DNA from: Kingella potus
GTDB lineage: Bacteria; Pseudomonadota; Gammaproteobacteria; Burkholderiales; Neisseriaceae
Assembly (NCBI RefSeq): GCF_900451175.1
Contig: NZ_UGJJ01000001.1
Location: 186,001 to 250,000, forward strand
DNA length: 64,000 nucleotides
Reading direction: 5' to 3'
Of the stretch, positions 1-8,023 are shown one piece after another. Position numbers and translations under genes: made by a program. The notes beneath the pieces are model-generated. The model searched no databases, was not told the origin of the DNA, and was given only the letters and a program-made list of their open reading frames with translations. The stretch's first letter is position 1, and the number at the start of each line of letters is the position of its first letter.

Positions 1-276
1 GCCGCCGCGCTGGCCAAACGCGGCATCACCTCCGAAACCGTTGCCGGATACGACAAAAAACTCTACCAACCCGAATGCCCCTACAACCTGCGTTTCAAAT
101 CCGGCGGCAACGACGACACCATACGCACAGCCTCCCTCCTCCTGCGCACGCCAGAATATGCCGTCGGCGCGGTGAAATACTCGCTCAACGACGAAAAAGA
201 CTACCGCACCAGCCCCAACCTGCAACAACAGGCCGACGGCATCATCGCCCGCCTGCTCGGCGAAAAAGCCAAATAA
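1..276 (+). CDS. C-terminal end of an unidentified protein (partial)
   Basis: An open frame enters from the left edge in frame 1 and ends at TAA 274-276, leaving 91 residues without the start. The piece is hydrophilic, rich in Asn, Asp, Lys and Ala, ends in LLGEKAK, and has no membrane segment or motif I recognise. Codon use (third positions mostly C) matches the neighbouring genes, so it looks like a real coding end. A DUS hairpin follows 16 bases after the stop. Function unknown. Confidence 0.6.
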   Translation, partial: AAALAKRGITSETVAGYDKKLYQPECPYNLRFKSGGNDDTIRTASLLLRTPEYAVGAVKYSLNDEKDYRTSPNLQQQADGIIARLLGEKAK

Positions 277-291
277 GCCGGCAGGACAGAC

Positions 292-330
292 AGGCCGTCT
301 GAAAACCGCCGTTCCGTTTCCAGACGGCCT
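292..330 (+). terminator. DUS-pair hairpin terminator
   Basis: AGGCCGTCTGAA at 292-303 faces a one-mismatch inverted copy (TCCAGACGGCCT) at 319-330, forming a stem-loop between the partial gene and the ETF-QO gene. Inward-facing DUS pairs are well-known intergenic terminators in Neisseria. Confidence 0.6.
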
Positions 331-361
331 CAAACCATAAAAACCAAAAAAATACAGACAA

Positions 362-2017
362 ATGGACACAACCATCGAACGCGAAAGCATGTACTACGAC
401 GTACTCGTCGTCGGCGCGGGCCCGGCCGGACTCAGCGCGGCCATCCGCCTCAAACAACTCGCACAGGAACACGGGCGCGACATCAGCGTCTGCGTTGTCG
501 AAAAAGGCTCGGAAGTGGGCGCAAACATCCTCTCCGGCGCGGTTATCGACCCCAAAGCACTCAACGAACTGCTGCCGGACTGGAAAGAAAACGGCGCACC
601 CCTCACCCGCAGCGTCAGCGAAGACCGCGTCCTCTTCCTCACAGAAAAACGCGCCTTCCGCCTGCCCACCGCCCCGAGTTTCCGCAACGAAGGCAACTAT
701 ATCATCAGCCTCGGCCTCCTCACCCGCTGGCTCGCCGGACAGGCCGAAGCACTCGGCGTGGAAATCTATCCCGGCTTCGCCGCCTCCGAACTCCTCTACC
801 ACCCCGACGGCTCCGTCAAAGGCATCGCCACCGGCGACATGGGCATAGGCAGAGACGGGCAGGCCACCGGCAACTTCCAGCCCGGCATGGAGCTGTACGC
901 ACAGCAGACCCTGCTTGCCGAAGGCTGCCGGGGCTCGCTCAGCAAGCAGCTCATCCGCCGCTTCGGCCTCGACCGGAACAGCCAGCCGCAAACCTACGGC
1001 ATCGGCATCAAAGAAATCTGGGAAATCCGCCCCGAACACGCCCGCCCCGGCCTTGCCCTCCACACTACCGGCTGGCCGCTCGACAGCAAAACCTACGGCG
1101 GCTCCTTCCTCTACCACCTCGACGGCAACCGCGTCGCCGTCGGCTTCGTCGTCGGCCTGGACTACCAAAACCCCTACCTCTCCCCCTTTGAAGAATTCCA
1201 ACGCTTCAAAACCCACCCCGCCATCGCCCCCGTCTTTTCAGACGGCCGCCGCATCGCCTACGGCGCACGCGCCCTGAGCGAAGGCGGCCTGCAAAGCCTG
1301 CCCCGCCTCACCGTTGCCGGCGCGGCACTCATCGGCGACGCGGCCGGTTTCCTCAACGTCCCCCGCATCAAAGGCATCCACTGCGCCATCAAATCCGCCA
1401 TGCTCGCCGCCGAAGCCGTCTTCCCCGTCCTCAACGAAAACGGCGAAGCAAACCAAAGCGGTACCGAAGCCGCCGCCTACCAAACCCTGTTTGAACAAAG
1501 CTGGCTCTACCGCGAACTCCACGCCGCCCGCAACATCCGTCCGTCGTTCAAATGGGGCCTGTGGCCGGCCTTCGCCTACACCGGCCTCGAACAGTATTTT
1601 TTCAAAGGCCGCACCCCGTGGACACTCAAACACCACGGCACCGATTACGGCAGCCTGAAAAAAGCCGCCGCCAGCCGCCCCATCGCCTATCCCAAACCCG
1701 ACGGCATCCTCACCTTCAACCGCACCGACAGCGTTTTTCTCGCCAACGTCGCCCACGAAGAAAACCAGCCCTCCCACCTCGTCCTGCGCGACCCGCAGGC
1801 CATGATCGACATCAACTACAAAGAATACGCCTCGCCCGAAACCCGCTACTGCCCCGCCGGCGTATACGAAATCCATCAGGAAAACGGCACGCCCCGCCTA
1901 CAAATCAACGCCGCCAACTGCATCCACTGCAAAACCTGCGACATCAAAGACCCCACCCAAAACATCACCTGGGTCTGTCCCGAAGGCGGCGGCGGCCCGA
2001 ACTACGGAGAAATGTAA
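362..2017 (+). CDS. Electron-transfer flavoprotein:ubiquinone oxidoreductase
   Basis: This 551-residue inner-membrane flavoprotein passes electrons from reduced ETF to ubiquinone. An FAD dinucleotide-binding motif GAGPAG lies at residues 18-23. The C-terminus carries the ferredoxin-like 4Fe-4S region with CPAGVYE, then CIHCKTCDIKDP and a final VCPEGGGGPNYGEM, which is typical of ETF-QO. The length matches the family (about 550). I chose ATG 362, which gives a short N-terminus ahead of the FAD fold; an in-frame ATG at 389 is the alternative. No ETF subunit genes are adjacent in this window. A DUS hairpin follows the stop. Confidence 0.93.
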   Translation: MDTTIERESMYYDVLVVGAGPAGLSAAIRLKQLAQEHGRDISVCVVEKGSEVGANILSGAVIDPKALNELLPDWKENGAPLTRSVSEDRVLFLTEKRAFRLPTAPSFRNEGNYIISLGLLTRWLAGQAEALGVEIYPGFAASELLYHPDGSVKGIATGDMGIGRDGQATGNFQPGMELYAQQTLLAEGCRGSLSKQLIRRFGLDRNSQPQTYGIGIKEIWEIRPEHARPGLALHTTGWPLDSKTYGGSFLYHLDGNRVAVGFVVGLDYQNPYLSPFEEFQRFKTHPAIAPVFSDGRRIAYGARALSEGGLQSLPRLTVAGAALIGDAAGFLNVPRIKGIHCAIKSAMLAAEAVFPVLNENGEANQSGTEAAAYQTLFEQSWLYRELHAARNIRPSFKWGLWPAFAYTGLEQYFFKGRTPWTLKHHGTDYGSLKKAAASRPIAYPKPDGILTFNRTDSVFLANVAHEENQPSHLVLRDPQAMIDINYKEYASPETRYCPAGVYEIHQENGTPRLQINAANCIHCKTCDIKDPTQNITWVCPEGGGGPNYGEM

Positions 2018-2078
2018 GCCCCTTTCCGGCAAACCGTTTGCGCGGCACGCAGGCAATACGGATGGAAACCCGCACCAC

Positions 2079-2117
2079 AGGCCGTCTGAAAACCGCCAAA
2101 CCGTTTTCAGACGGCCT
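2079..2117 (+). terminator. DUS-pair hairpin terminator after ETF-QO
   Basis: AGGCCGTCTGAAAAC at 2079 pairs with GTTTTCAGACGGCCT ending at 2117 around a 9-base loop, followed by TTTT. This is a strong intrinsic-terminator shape 60 bases after the stop. Confidence 0.75.
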
Positions 2118-2200
2118 TTTCATCCGCAACCTCTGCCAAATCCGCCCACCGTTATTCCCGAGCGGTGTACCGCCCCAAGTCCGTGCCCCCCATTTTCAAG

Positions 2201-2365
2201 GCAGGGTGTGCCGCCTAAGCGATGCACGCAGTCCCGCGATTTCCAGCAAAAGGCCGTCTGAAAAACACAAGCCGCGTGCGCGGCTGCACACCACACACCC
2301 CACACCCCACAACAATCCCGCGCAGGCTGCGCCGCCCCAAAGCGGTGCACGCGCTTCCAGACTTT
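2201..2365. repeat. REP-like/DUS repeats in the spacer before the OPT gene
   Basis: The 766-base spacer 2018-2783 contains no gene I can support. It holds a short copy of the window-wide palindromic repeat (GCAGGGTGTGCCGC, 2201-2230), a single DUS at 2251-2262, and a diverged full-length inverted copy at about 2271-2365. A GC-rich stretch near 2419-2450 (CCCTCTCCTGCGCCCGCG) is another palindromic-looking piece. Confidence 0.6.
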
Positions 2366-2548
2366 CGGGAAGATGCCGATACGGCTTACAAACGCCAATC
2401 CGCCGCCAACAAAACTCCCTCTCCTGCGCCCGCGCGGGGGAGGGTTGTGAAGGGGGGCGGTTTGCAAAACCGCTTTCCCGCCGCAAACCCAGCCGGAACG
2501 GCGGCCTTCCTTACCCTGGCCATCCCCTGCAAGCGGAGGAGGAAATAA

Positions 2549-2587
2549 AGGCCGTCTGAAAACGGAAAATCCGTTTTCAGACGGCCT
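2549..2587. terminator. DUS-pair hairpin with a 17-bp stem
   Basis: AGGCCGTCTGAAAACGG and its exact reverse complement flank a 5-base loop. It stands free in the spacer, about 200 bases before the OPT gene, so it may insulate that gene from upstream transcription. Confidence 0.6.
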
Positions 2588-2721
2588 TTCGCCTGCTGCA
2601 CCGCTACCGTTCTGCCCTGTCCCGTCCCGCACGCCGCTGCCGCCCAAACCGCAACGGCAGCCGTTTTACCCGCCATCCGCATCCCGACGGCAGTGGGTTT
2701 GCAAAGGTTTGCTGCTTTTTC

Positions 2722-2750
2722 TTGACATTTTTTCACGAAGACAACACTAT
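2722..2750 (+). promoter_or_regulatory. Candidate sigma-70 promoter for the OPT transporter
   Basis: A perfect -35 TTGACA at 2722-2727 is followed after 17 bases by CACTAT at 2745-2750, a weak -10. It lies 34 bases upstream of the chosen ATG. The -35 is convincing, the -10 less so. Confidence 0.45.
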
Positions 2751-2783
2751 TCGCCCTCCAAGAACAACACAGAGAATCCCTTT

Positions 2784-4811
2784 ATGACTCCGTCCAATCC
2801 TACCGATCCCTATGCGGGGCTGCGCGAGCTGACGCTGCGCGGCATGGTTTTGGGTGCGCTGATTACCGTGGTATTTACCGCATCCAACGTTTACCTCGGC
2901 CTGAAAGTGGGGCTGACTTTCGCCACCTCGATTCCCGCCGCCGTCATTTCGATGGCGGTGCTCAAATTCGCCAGCGGCAGCAATATCCTTGAAAACAATA
3001 TGGTGCAGACGCAGGCTTCGGCGGCCGGCACGCTCTCCACCATTATTTTCGTGCTGCCCGGCCTGCTGATGGCGGGCTATTGGAGCGGCTTTCCCTTTTG
3101 GCAGACCACGCTGCTGTGCGCGGCGGGCGGTATTTTGGGCGTGGTGTTCACCATCCCGCTGCGCTACGCGATGGTGGTAAAAAGCAACCTGCCCTATCCC
3201 GAAGGCGTGGCCGCAGCCGAAATCCTGAAAGTGGGCAACAATGCCGGCGGACAAGACGAAGGCGGCAGCGGCGTGAAGGAAATCGCCGCAGGCGGCGTGC
3301 TGGCCGGAGCAGCAGGCTTTCTTGCCGGCGGGCTGCGCGTGATTGCCGACAGCGCGGGCTACTGGTTTAAAGCGGGAACCGCCGTGTTCCAAATTCCGAT
3401 GGGCTTTTCGCTGGCCCTTTTGGGCGCAGGTTATCTGGTGGGGATTACCGGCGGCATGGCCATCCTGACCGGCATCGTCTTTACCTGGTTTGGTGCCGTG
3501 CCGTATTTTTCATCCTCCGTGCCGCAGCCTGCCGATATGGAAACGGCCGCGTTCGCCATGCAGATTTGGCGGGAAAAAGTGCGCCTGATCGGCGCGGGCA
3601 CCATCGCCGTGGCCTCGGTGTGGACGCTGCTGATACTGGTCAAACCCATGCTCGAAGGCATGAAGCTGTCGTTTCAGGCATTCAGCGGCACCGGCCGCCA
3701 CACCGCCGAGCGCACCGATCAGGATCTGTCGCCCAAATCCATGATTCTGCTCACTTTGGGCATGATGGTGCTGCTGGCGTTGAGCTTCTACCACTTTGTC
3801 GCCGCCGCCGGCATCTCCTCGGGTCTGGCCTGGACGCTGGTGCTGCTGTGTACCCTGCTGGCTTCGGTCATCGGCTTTCTGGTGGCCGCCGCCTGCGGCT
3901 ACATGGCCGGACTGGTCGGCTCTTCTTCCAGCCCGATTTCCGGCATCGGCATTGTGTCCGTGGTGTTGGTTTCGCTGGTGCTGCTGGCCTTGGGCGATTC
4001 TTCCGGCCTGTTTGCCGACGAAGGCAACCGCCGCTTTATGATCGCGCTGACCCTGTTCTGCTGCTCCGCCGTTATCAGCGTGGCCTCGATTTCCAACGAC
4101 AACTTGCAGGATTTGAAAACCGGCTATCTGGTCAGCGCGACTCCGCGCCTGCAACAGGTTGCGCTGATTATCGGCTGCGTGGTCGGCTCCCTCGTCATCG
4201 CCCCCGTGTTGGAGCTGCTCTACGAAGCCTACGGCTTTACCGGCGCCATGCCGCGCGAAGGCATGGATGCTTCGCAGGCTCTGGCCGCGCCGCAGGCCAT
4301 GCTGATGACCACCATCGCCCAGGGCATTTTCAGCCACAACCTGCCGTGGGGCTACATCTTCTTCGGCGCGGGGCTCGGCATTGCGCTGATTGTTGTCGAT
4401 CTGGTGCTGAAAAAAAGCAGCGGCGGCAAGTTTGCCCTGCCCGTATTGGCCGTGGGCATGGGCATCTACCTGCCGCCCTCGATCAATATGCCGATTATCA
4501 TCGGAGCCGTGCTGGCCGCGTGGATTAAATCGCGCATCCGCAAACGCGCGGGCGGCGATGCCGAAAACAGCCTGAAAAAAGCCGAACGCACCGGCACCCT
4601 GTTTGCCGCCGGCCTGATTGTCGGCGAGAGCCTGATCGGCGTGCTGATGGCCTTCATCATCACCCTTTCCCTGGCCAACGGCGGCTCCGATTCGCCGCTG
4701 GCACTCGGCCTGCAAAACTGGGACACCGCCGCCAAATTCCTCGGCCTGGCCGTATTCGTCTTCGGTATGGCCGTATACGCCCGCCGTGTTCTGAAAGCGG
4801 CACGGACATAA
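2784..4811 (+). CDS. OPT-family oligopeptide transporter
   Basis: A 675-residue polytopic inner-membrane protein with many long hydrophobic segments. The N-terminal pattern (LTLRGMVLGALITVVF, then NVYLGLKVG) is characteristic of bacterial OPT transporters, which take up oligopeptides or metal chelates using the proton gradient. Later hallmarks include the NLPYPEG segment and a glycine/serine-rich GSSSSPISGIG loop. The open frame extends upstream to 2709, but ATG 2784 gives the family-like start and follows the candidate promoter. It is monocistronic, with a hairpin 22 bases after the stop. The substrate cannot be told from sequence. Confidence 0.88.
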   Translation: MTPSNPTDPYAGLRELTLRGMVLGALITVVFTASNVYLGLKVGLTFATSIPAAVISMAVLKFASGSNILENNMVQTQASAAGTLSTIIFVLPGLLMAGYWSGFPFWQTTLLCAAGGILGVVFTIPLRYAMVVKSNLPYPEGVAAAEILKVGNNAGGQDEGGSGVKEIAAGGVLAGAAGFLAGGLRVIADSAGYWFKAGTAVFQIPMGFSLALLGAGYLVGITGGMAILTGIVFTWFGAVPYFSSSVPQPADMETAAFAMQIWREKVRLIGAGTIAVASVWTLLILVKPMLEGMKLSFQAFSGTGRHTAERTDQDLSPKSMILLTLGMMVLLALSFYHFVAAAGISSGLAWTLVLLCTLLASVIGFLVAAACGYMAGLVGSSSSPISGIGIVSVVLVSLVLLALGDSSGLFADEGNRRFMIALTLFCCSAVISVASISNDNLQDLKTGYLVSATPRLQQVALIIGCVVGSLVIAPVLELLYEAYGFTGAMPREGMDASQALAAPQAMLMTTIAQGIFSHNLPWGYIFFGAGLGIALIVVDLVLKKSSGGKFALPVLAVGMGIYLPPSINMPIIIGAVLAAWIKSRIRKRAGGDAENSLKKAERTGTLFAAGLIVGESLIGVLMAFIITLSLANGGSDSPLALGLQNWDTAAKFLGLAVFVFGMAVYARRVLKAART

Positions 4812-4832
4812 CACAGATCCGCCCCGCAAAAA

Positions 4833-4871
4833 AGGCCGTCTGAAAACGGGTTTTCCGTTTTCAGACGGCCT
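4833..4871 (+). terminator. DUS-pair hairpin terminator after the OPT gene
   Basis: AGGCCGTCTGAAAACGG at 4833 pairs with CCGTTTTCAGACGGCCT ending at 4871, followed by TT. It sits directly behind the transporter stop codon. Confidence 0.75.
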
Positions 4872-4994
4872 TTCTGCTTTTCCGGTTTCGGCTTCGCAAC
4901 TCCGCTTCGCTGCGCAGACTGCTTTGAAGGCCGTCTGAAATATGTCTGTCCCCCATCTGCGGGGGATGGACTGGATTAGCGGCGATTGACGGGA

Positions 4995-5432
4995 AACGCG
5001 TGCGTCGCTTAGGCGACACACCCTACGCGGAATGGTTGCAGGGTGTGTGGCGCAGCCACGCACGCGGCTTAGGTTTTTCAGACGGCCTCATTTTCCAAAT
5101 GGCAAGGAACGCGTGCGTCGCCTTTGGGCGACACACCCTACGCGGAATGGTTGCAGGGTGTGTGGCGCAGCCAAGCACGCGGCCTATGTTTTCAAACGGA
5201 CTTAGTTTCTCGAAAATCGGGGAACGCGTGCGTCGCCTTTGGGCGGCACACCCTACGCGGAATGGTTTGTAGGGTGTGTGGCGCAGCCACGCACGCGGCT
5301 TAGGTTTTCAGACGGCCTTATTTTCCAAATGGCAAGGAACGCGTGCGTCGCCTTTGGGCGACACACCCTACGCGGAATGGTTGTAGGGTGTATGGCGCAG
5401 CCACGTACGCGGCCTATGTTTTCAGACGGCCT
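4995..5432. repeat. Tandem array of four ~115-bp REP-like/DUS units
   Basis: Four near-identical units begin at 4995, 5108, 5223 and 5338 (period 113-115). Each has a left arm AACGCGTGCGTCGC, a hairpin, ACACACCCTACGCGG, a short centre, then a right arm AGGGTGTGTGGCGCAGCC ending CACGCACGCGG. The two arms are imperfect inverted copies of each other. Each unit then carries an inverted DUS (intact at 5077, 5307 and 5421; decayed to TTCAAACGGACT in unit 2) and a linker resembling CATTTTCCAAATGGCAAGG or its variant. The array fills the 640-base spacer between the OPT gene and the binding-protein gene. No open frame here looks like a gene. Confidence 0.85.
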
Positions 5433-5452
5433 TTCCGGTTGTTCCGTCCGCC

Positions 5453-6478
5453 CTACTGCGGATCGAGTCCGTCCGCAATCCGCTGCGCGTCGCCTTTGTT
5501 CAAATCGTAGCGGTAGTATTTTTTGTAAAACGCCTGGGTTTTGGCGGGAATGTCCACGTCGCCGAAGCGGGCGGGGTGGAACAGTTTGCCCGCCCACAAC
5601 ACCTGCAGCGCGCCTTCCGCGCTGTATCTGTCCCAGCCGAAGGTGCCGCCGGGATTGGGGTGGAGGCGGTTGTTTTTGACGGCTTTGATGCTCTGCCAGG
5701 CCGGGTCGCGGCGGATTTTAGCGATGGCCGCCGCGCCGTTGCGGCCGCCGATGATGATGATGTCGGGGTTGGCTTTGACGATTTCCTCCATCGGCACTTC
5801 GGCGAGGTTGGCGGTGTCGGGCAGCGCGGTGCGGCCGCCGGCGATGCGTATCCAGTCGCCGACGATGGAGCGGCCTCCGTCGATTTTGCGCAGGTTGCCG
5901 CCGTCGGAGATGTGCAGTACCAGCGGCTTTTGCGTGTCGGGAATGTTTTTGGTGCGCTCGGAAACGAGGCGGATGTTGGCATCCAGCTCGGCGTTGTACT
6001 GTTTGGCAATCTGCGGGGCGTTGCCGCCGATCACCTCGGCGGTGATGGAGACGGTTTTTTTCAGGCCTTCGTAATTTTGAAACTGCACCAAAACGGTTTT
6101 CAGGCCGGCGCGGTTTACCTGCTGCTGCATGGCGGGCTGGGAGAGCAGCACCACGTCGGGACGGGCGGCCAGCAGTGCTTCGCTCTGCACGGTCTGGCCG
6201 TTGGAGAGGGCGGGCACTTTTTTGATGCGCGGATAGACTTTGGCAAACCACGGGCGTTTGTGGATGGCTTCGACGGTGCCGACGAGCTTGTCTGCGCCGC
6301 CGAGCAGCAGCACGACTTGGTTGTTGGCCGGCCACAAATCGGCAATGCGGTTTACCTGATCGGGGATTTCGACGGCATTGCCTTTGATGTCGCGCACGCT
6401 GCGGGCGTGGGCGGGGGCAAAGGCGAGCGTTGCGCCGAGAAGCACGGCGGCAAGGGTTTTGACGGGGTGTCGGAACAT
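5453..6478 (-). CDS. Siderophore/B12-type ABC transporter substrate-binding protein
   Basis: A 341-residue periplasmic binding protein of the FepB/BtuF class. It begins with a signal peptide (basic MFRHPVK, hydrophobic AAVLLGATLAFA, cleavage near AHA-R). The mature part has the two-lobe class III pattern, including RIADLWPANNQVVLLLGG, a ligand-contact region around LLAARPDVVLLSQPA and EEIVKANPDIIIIGGRNG. It would deliver a ferric siderophore or similar chelate to the FecCD-type permease encoded upstream on the same strand. The two genes are separated by a repeat array rather than closely coupled, and no ATPase gene is nearby. The exact ligand is unknown. Confidence 0.85.
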   Translation of the reverse strand: MFRHPVKTLAAVLLGATLAFAPAHARSVRDIKGNAVEIPDQVNRIADLWPANNQVVLLLGGADKLVGTVEAIHKRPWFAKVYPRIKKVPALSNGQTVQSEALLAARPDVVLLSQPAMQQQVNRAGLKTVLVQFQNYEGLKKTVSITAEVIGGNAPQIAKQYNAELDANIRLVSERTKNIPDTQKPLVLHISDGGNLRKIDGGRSIVGDWIRIAGGRTALPDTANLAEVPMEEIVKANPDIIIIGGRNGAAAIAKIRRDPAWQSIKAVKNNRLHPNPGGTFGWDRYSAEGALQVLWAGKLFHPARFGDVDIPAKTQAFYKKYYRYDLNKGDAQRIADGLDPQ

Positions 6479-6543
6479 GGCGGGTTTCCTTGTTTGGGGT
6501 TATGGGAACGGGGTTTCAGACGGCCTTTTTTCCGAAATTCGGG

Positions 6544-6746
6544 AACGCGTGCGCCGCTTAGGCGGCACACCCTACGCGGAATGGTTGCCGGGTGTGTGGC
6601 GCAGCCACGCACGCGGCCTGTGTTTTCAAACGGACTTAGTTTCTCGAAATTCGGGAACGCGTGCGTCGCTTAGGCGACACACCCTACGCAGGACGGTTGC
6701 AGGGTGTGTGGCGCAGCCACGCACGCGGCTGTGTTTTCAGACGGCC
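6544..6746. repeat. Two-unit REP-like/DUS array inside the siderophore transporter locus
   Basis: Two copies of the same ~112-bp unit seen at 4995-5432 begin at about 6544 and 6656. The first ends in a decayed DUS (TTCAAACGGACT), the second in an intact inverted DUS at 6736-6747. The last DUS base overlaps the stop codon of the permease gene, so the array is flush against that gene and separates it from the binding-protein gene. Confidence 0.8.
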
Positions 6747-7739
6747 TCAATCCGCCGGTTTCTGCCGCACCAGCACCCAGGCGAAAAACGGGGCGCCAAT
6801 AAAGCCGGTGAGGATGCCCAGCGGGATTTCCTGTTCGTAGAGGTTGCGCGCGAGGGTGTCTGCGCCGAGCAGGAACAGTGCGCCGAACAACAGGGCCAGC
6901 GGCAGGCTGCGGACGTTGTTGTCGCCCGCCGTCATCCTGGCCAGATGGGGGACGACGAGGCCGAGCCAGCCGATGGTGCCGCTCAGGCACACGGCCGAAG
7001 CGGTGAGCAGGGTGGCGCAGACGATCATCAGCGTGCGCTCTTTGCGGGTGTCCGCGCCCGCCAGCCGCGCTTCGCGCTCGCCCAGCGACAACACATTGAC
7101 CCGCCAGCGCATCATCAGCAGCACCAGCGCGGGCAGCAGCATCAGCGGCGCGAGCAGGAGGAGCTGGCCGGTTTCCGCCCGGGCGAGGCTCCCCATCTGC
7201 CAATAAACGATTTCGGCCAGCTCGGTTTCCGGATCGGCCAGATATTTGATCAGACCGAGCGTGGCGGACATAAAGCCGGACACGACAATGCCCGCCAACA
7301 CCAGCACCACCGCCGAATCGCGCCCGATCAGGCGCGGCAGGGCGAGGGTGAGGGCAACGGCCAGGAGTCCGCCGGCAAAGGCCGCGCCCTGCATCATCAG
7401 GATGCCGCCGCCCGCCAGCACCGCCGCCGCCGCGCCGACGCACGCGCCGGAGGAAACGCCCAGCAGGTCGGGCGACACCAGCGGGTTGCGGAAAATGCCC
7501 TGGTACACCGCGCCCGCCAGCGACAGAGCCGCGCCCACCAGCAGGGCGGCGGCAATGCGCGGCAGGCGCAGGTTGAAGATGATGTTGGCGTAGGTTTCGT
7601 CGGCGTTCTGTCCGGTGAGGGTCTGCCAAACGGCGGCCGGCGGAACGGGATAGCGTCCCCACGACAGGGCGCAGACGGCGGCCGCCGCAAGGGCGGCGAA
7701 AGTAAGGACGAGCAGGACGGAATAAGGGATTCGGGGCAT
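6747..7739 (-). CDS. FecCD/BtuC-family iron-siderophore ABC permease
   Basis: A 330-residue integral membrane protein with about nine to ten hydrophobic helices. Family features include the N-terminal TLTGQNADETYANIIFNLRLPRIAAALLVG region, LAGAVYQGIFRNPLVSPDLLG, and near the C-terminus GTIGWLGLVVPHLAR, which contacts the ATPase. It transports a ferric chelate across the inner membrane. The open frame continues upstream to 7919, but ATG 7739 (MPRIPYS) gives a standard permease N-terminus. The stop overlaps a repeat-array DUS. One permease gene is present, which would act as a homodimer. No ATP-binding subunit is encoded in the window. Confidence 0.88.
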   Translation of the reverse strand: MPRIPYSVLLVLTFAALAAAAVCALSWGRYPVPPAAVWQTLTGQNADETYANIIFNLRLPRIAAALLVGAALSLAGAVYQGIFRNPLVSPDLLGVSSGACVGAAAAVLAGGGILMMQGAAFAGGLLAVALTLALPRLIGRDSAVVLVLAGIVVSGFMSATLGLIKYLADPETELAEIVYWQMGSLARAETGQLLLLAPLMLLPALVLLMMRWRVNVLSLGEREARLAGADTRKERTLMIVCATLLTASAVCLSGTIGWLGLVVPHLARMTAGDNNVRSLPLALLFGALFLLGADTLARNLYEQEIPLGILTGFIGAPFFAWVLVRQKPAD

Positions 7740-7771
7740 GGTGTTGTGTTTGCCGGTTTGGAAAACGGGGC

Positions 7772-7814
7772 AGGCCGTCTGAAAAGAAGCCCGAAGCGGA
7801 TTTTCAGACGGCCT
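7772..7814. terminator. DUS-pair hairpin between the divergent permease and receptor genes
   Basis: An inward-facing DUS pair (7772-7783 and 7803-7814) lies in the spacer between the minus-strand permease and the plus-strand receptor. It is upstream of both genes, so it is more likely an insulator or uptake site than a gene-end terminator. I found no convincing Fur box in the spacer by eye. Confidence 0.4.
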
Positions 7815-8023
7815 TTCCGACGTTTCGGCCGTCTGGAAGGGCGCGGATTGCATCATAAAAATACCGGCATCGTGATTGTCTGAAAGGATTAGTCCGTCGG
7901 TGCAGTATTTTTCGCACAACGGAGCTTTACAATGCCGCCGCTTTTGTAAATGCGGCTGTCAAAGCCGCTGCAAAAACAAGAAATAACATCTTAACAAACC
8001 CCAGTCAAACGGATTCCGCAAAC

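Noticed and set aside
4995..5432. CRISPR array
   Set aside because: The repeat units are long, palindromic and tandem, with no unique spacers of uniform length; the linkers are themselves repeated and no cas gene is present.
5000..5679. Small plus-strand open frames across the tandem array
   Set aside because: They translate the repeats in several overlapping frames (ACVAFGRHTLRGM...), have no ribosome sites and no plausible product.
7740..8023. Fur box between the permease and receptor genes
   Set aside because: No stretch resembles the 19-base GATAATGAT inverted repeat closely enough to report.
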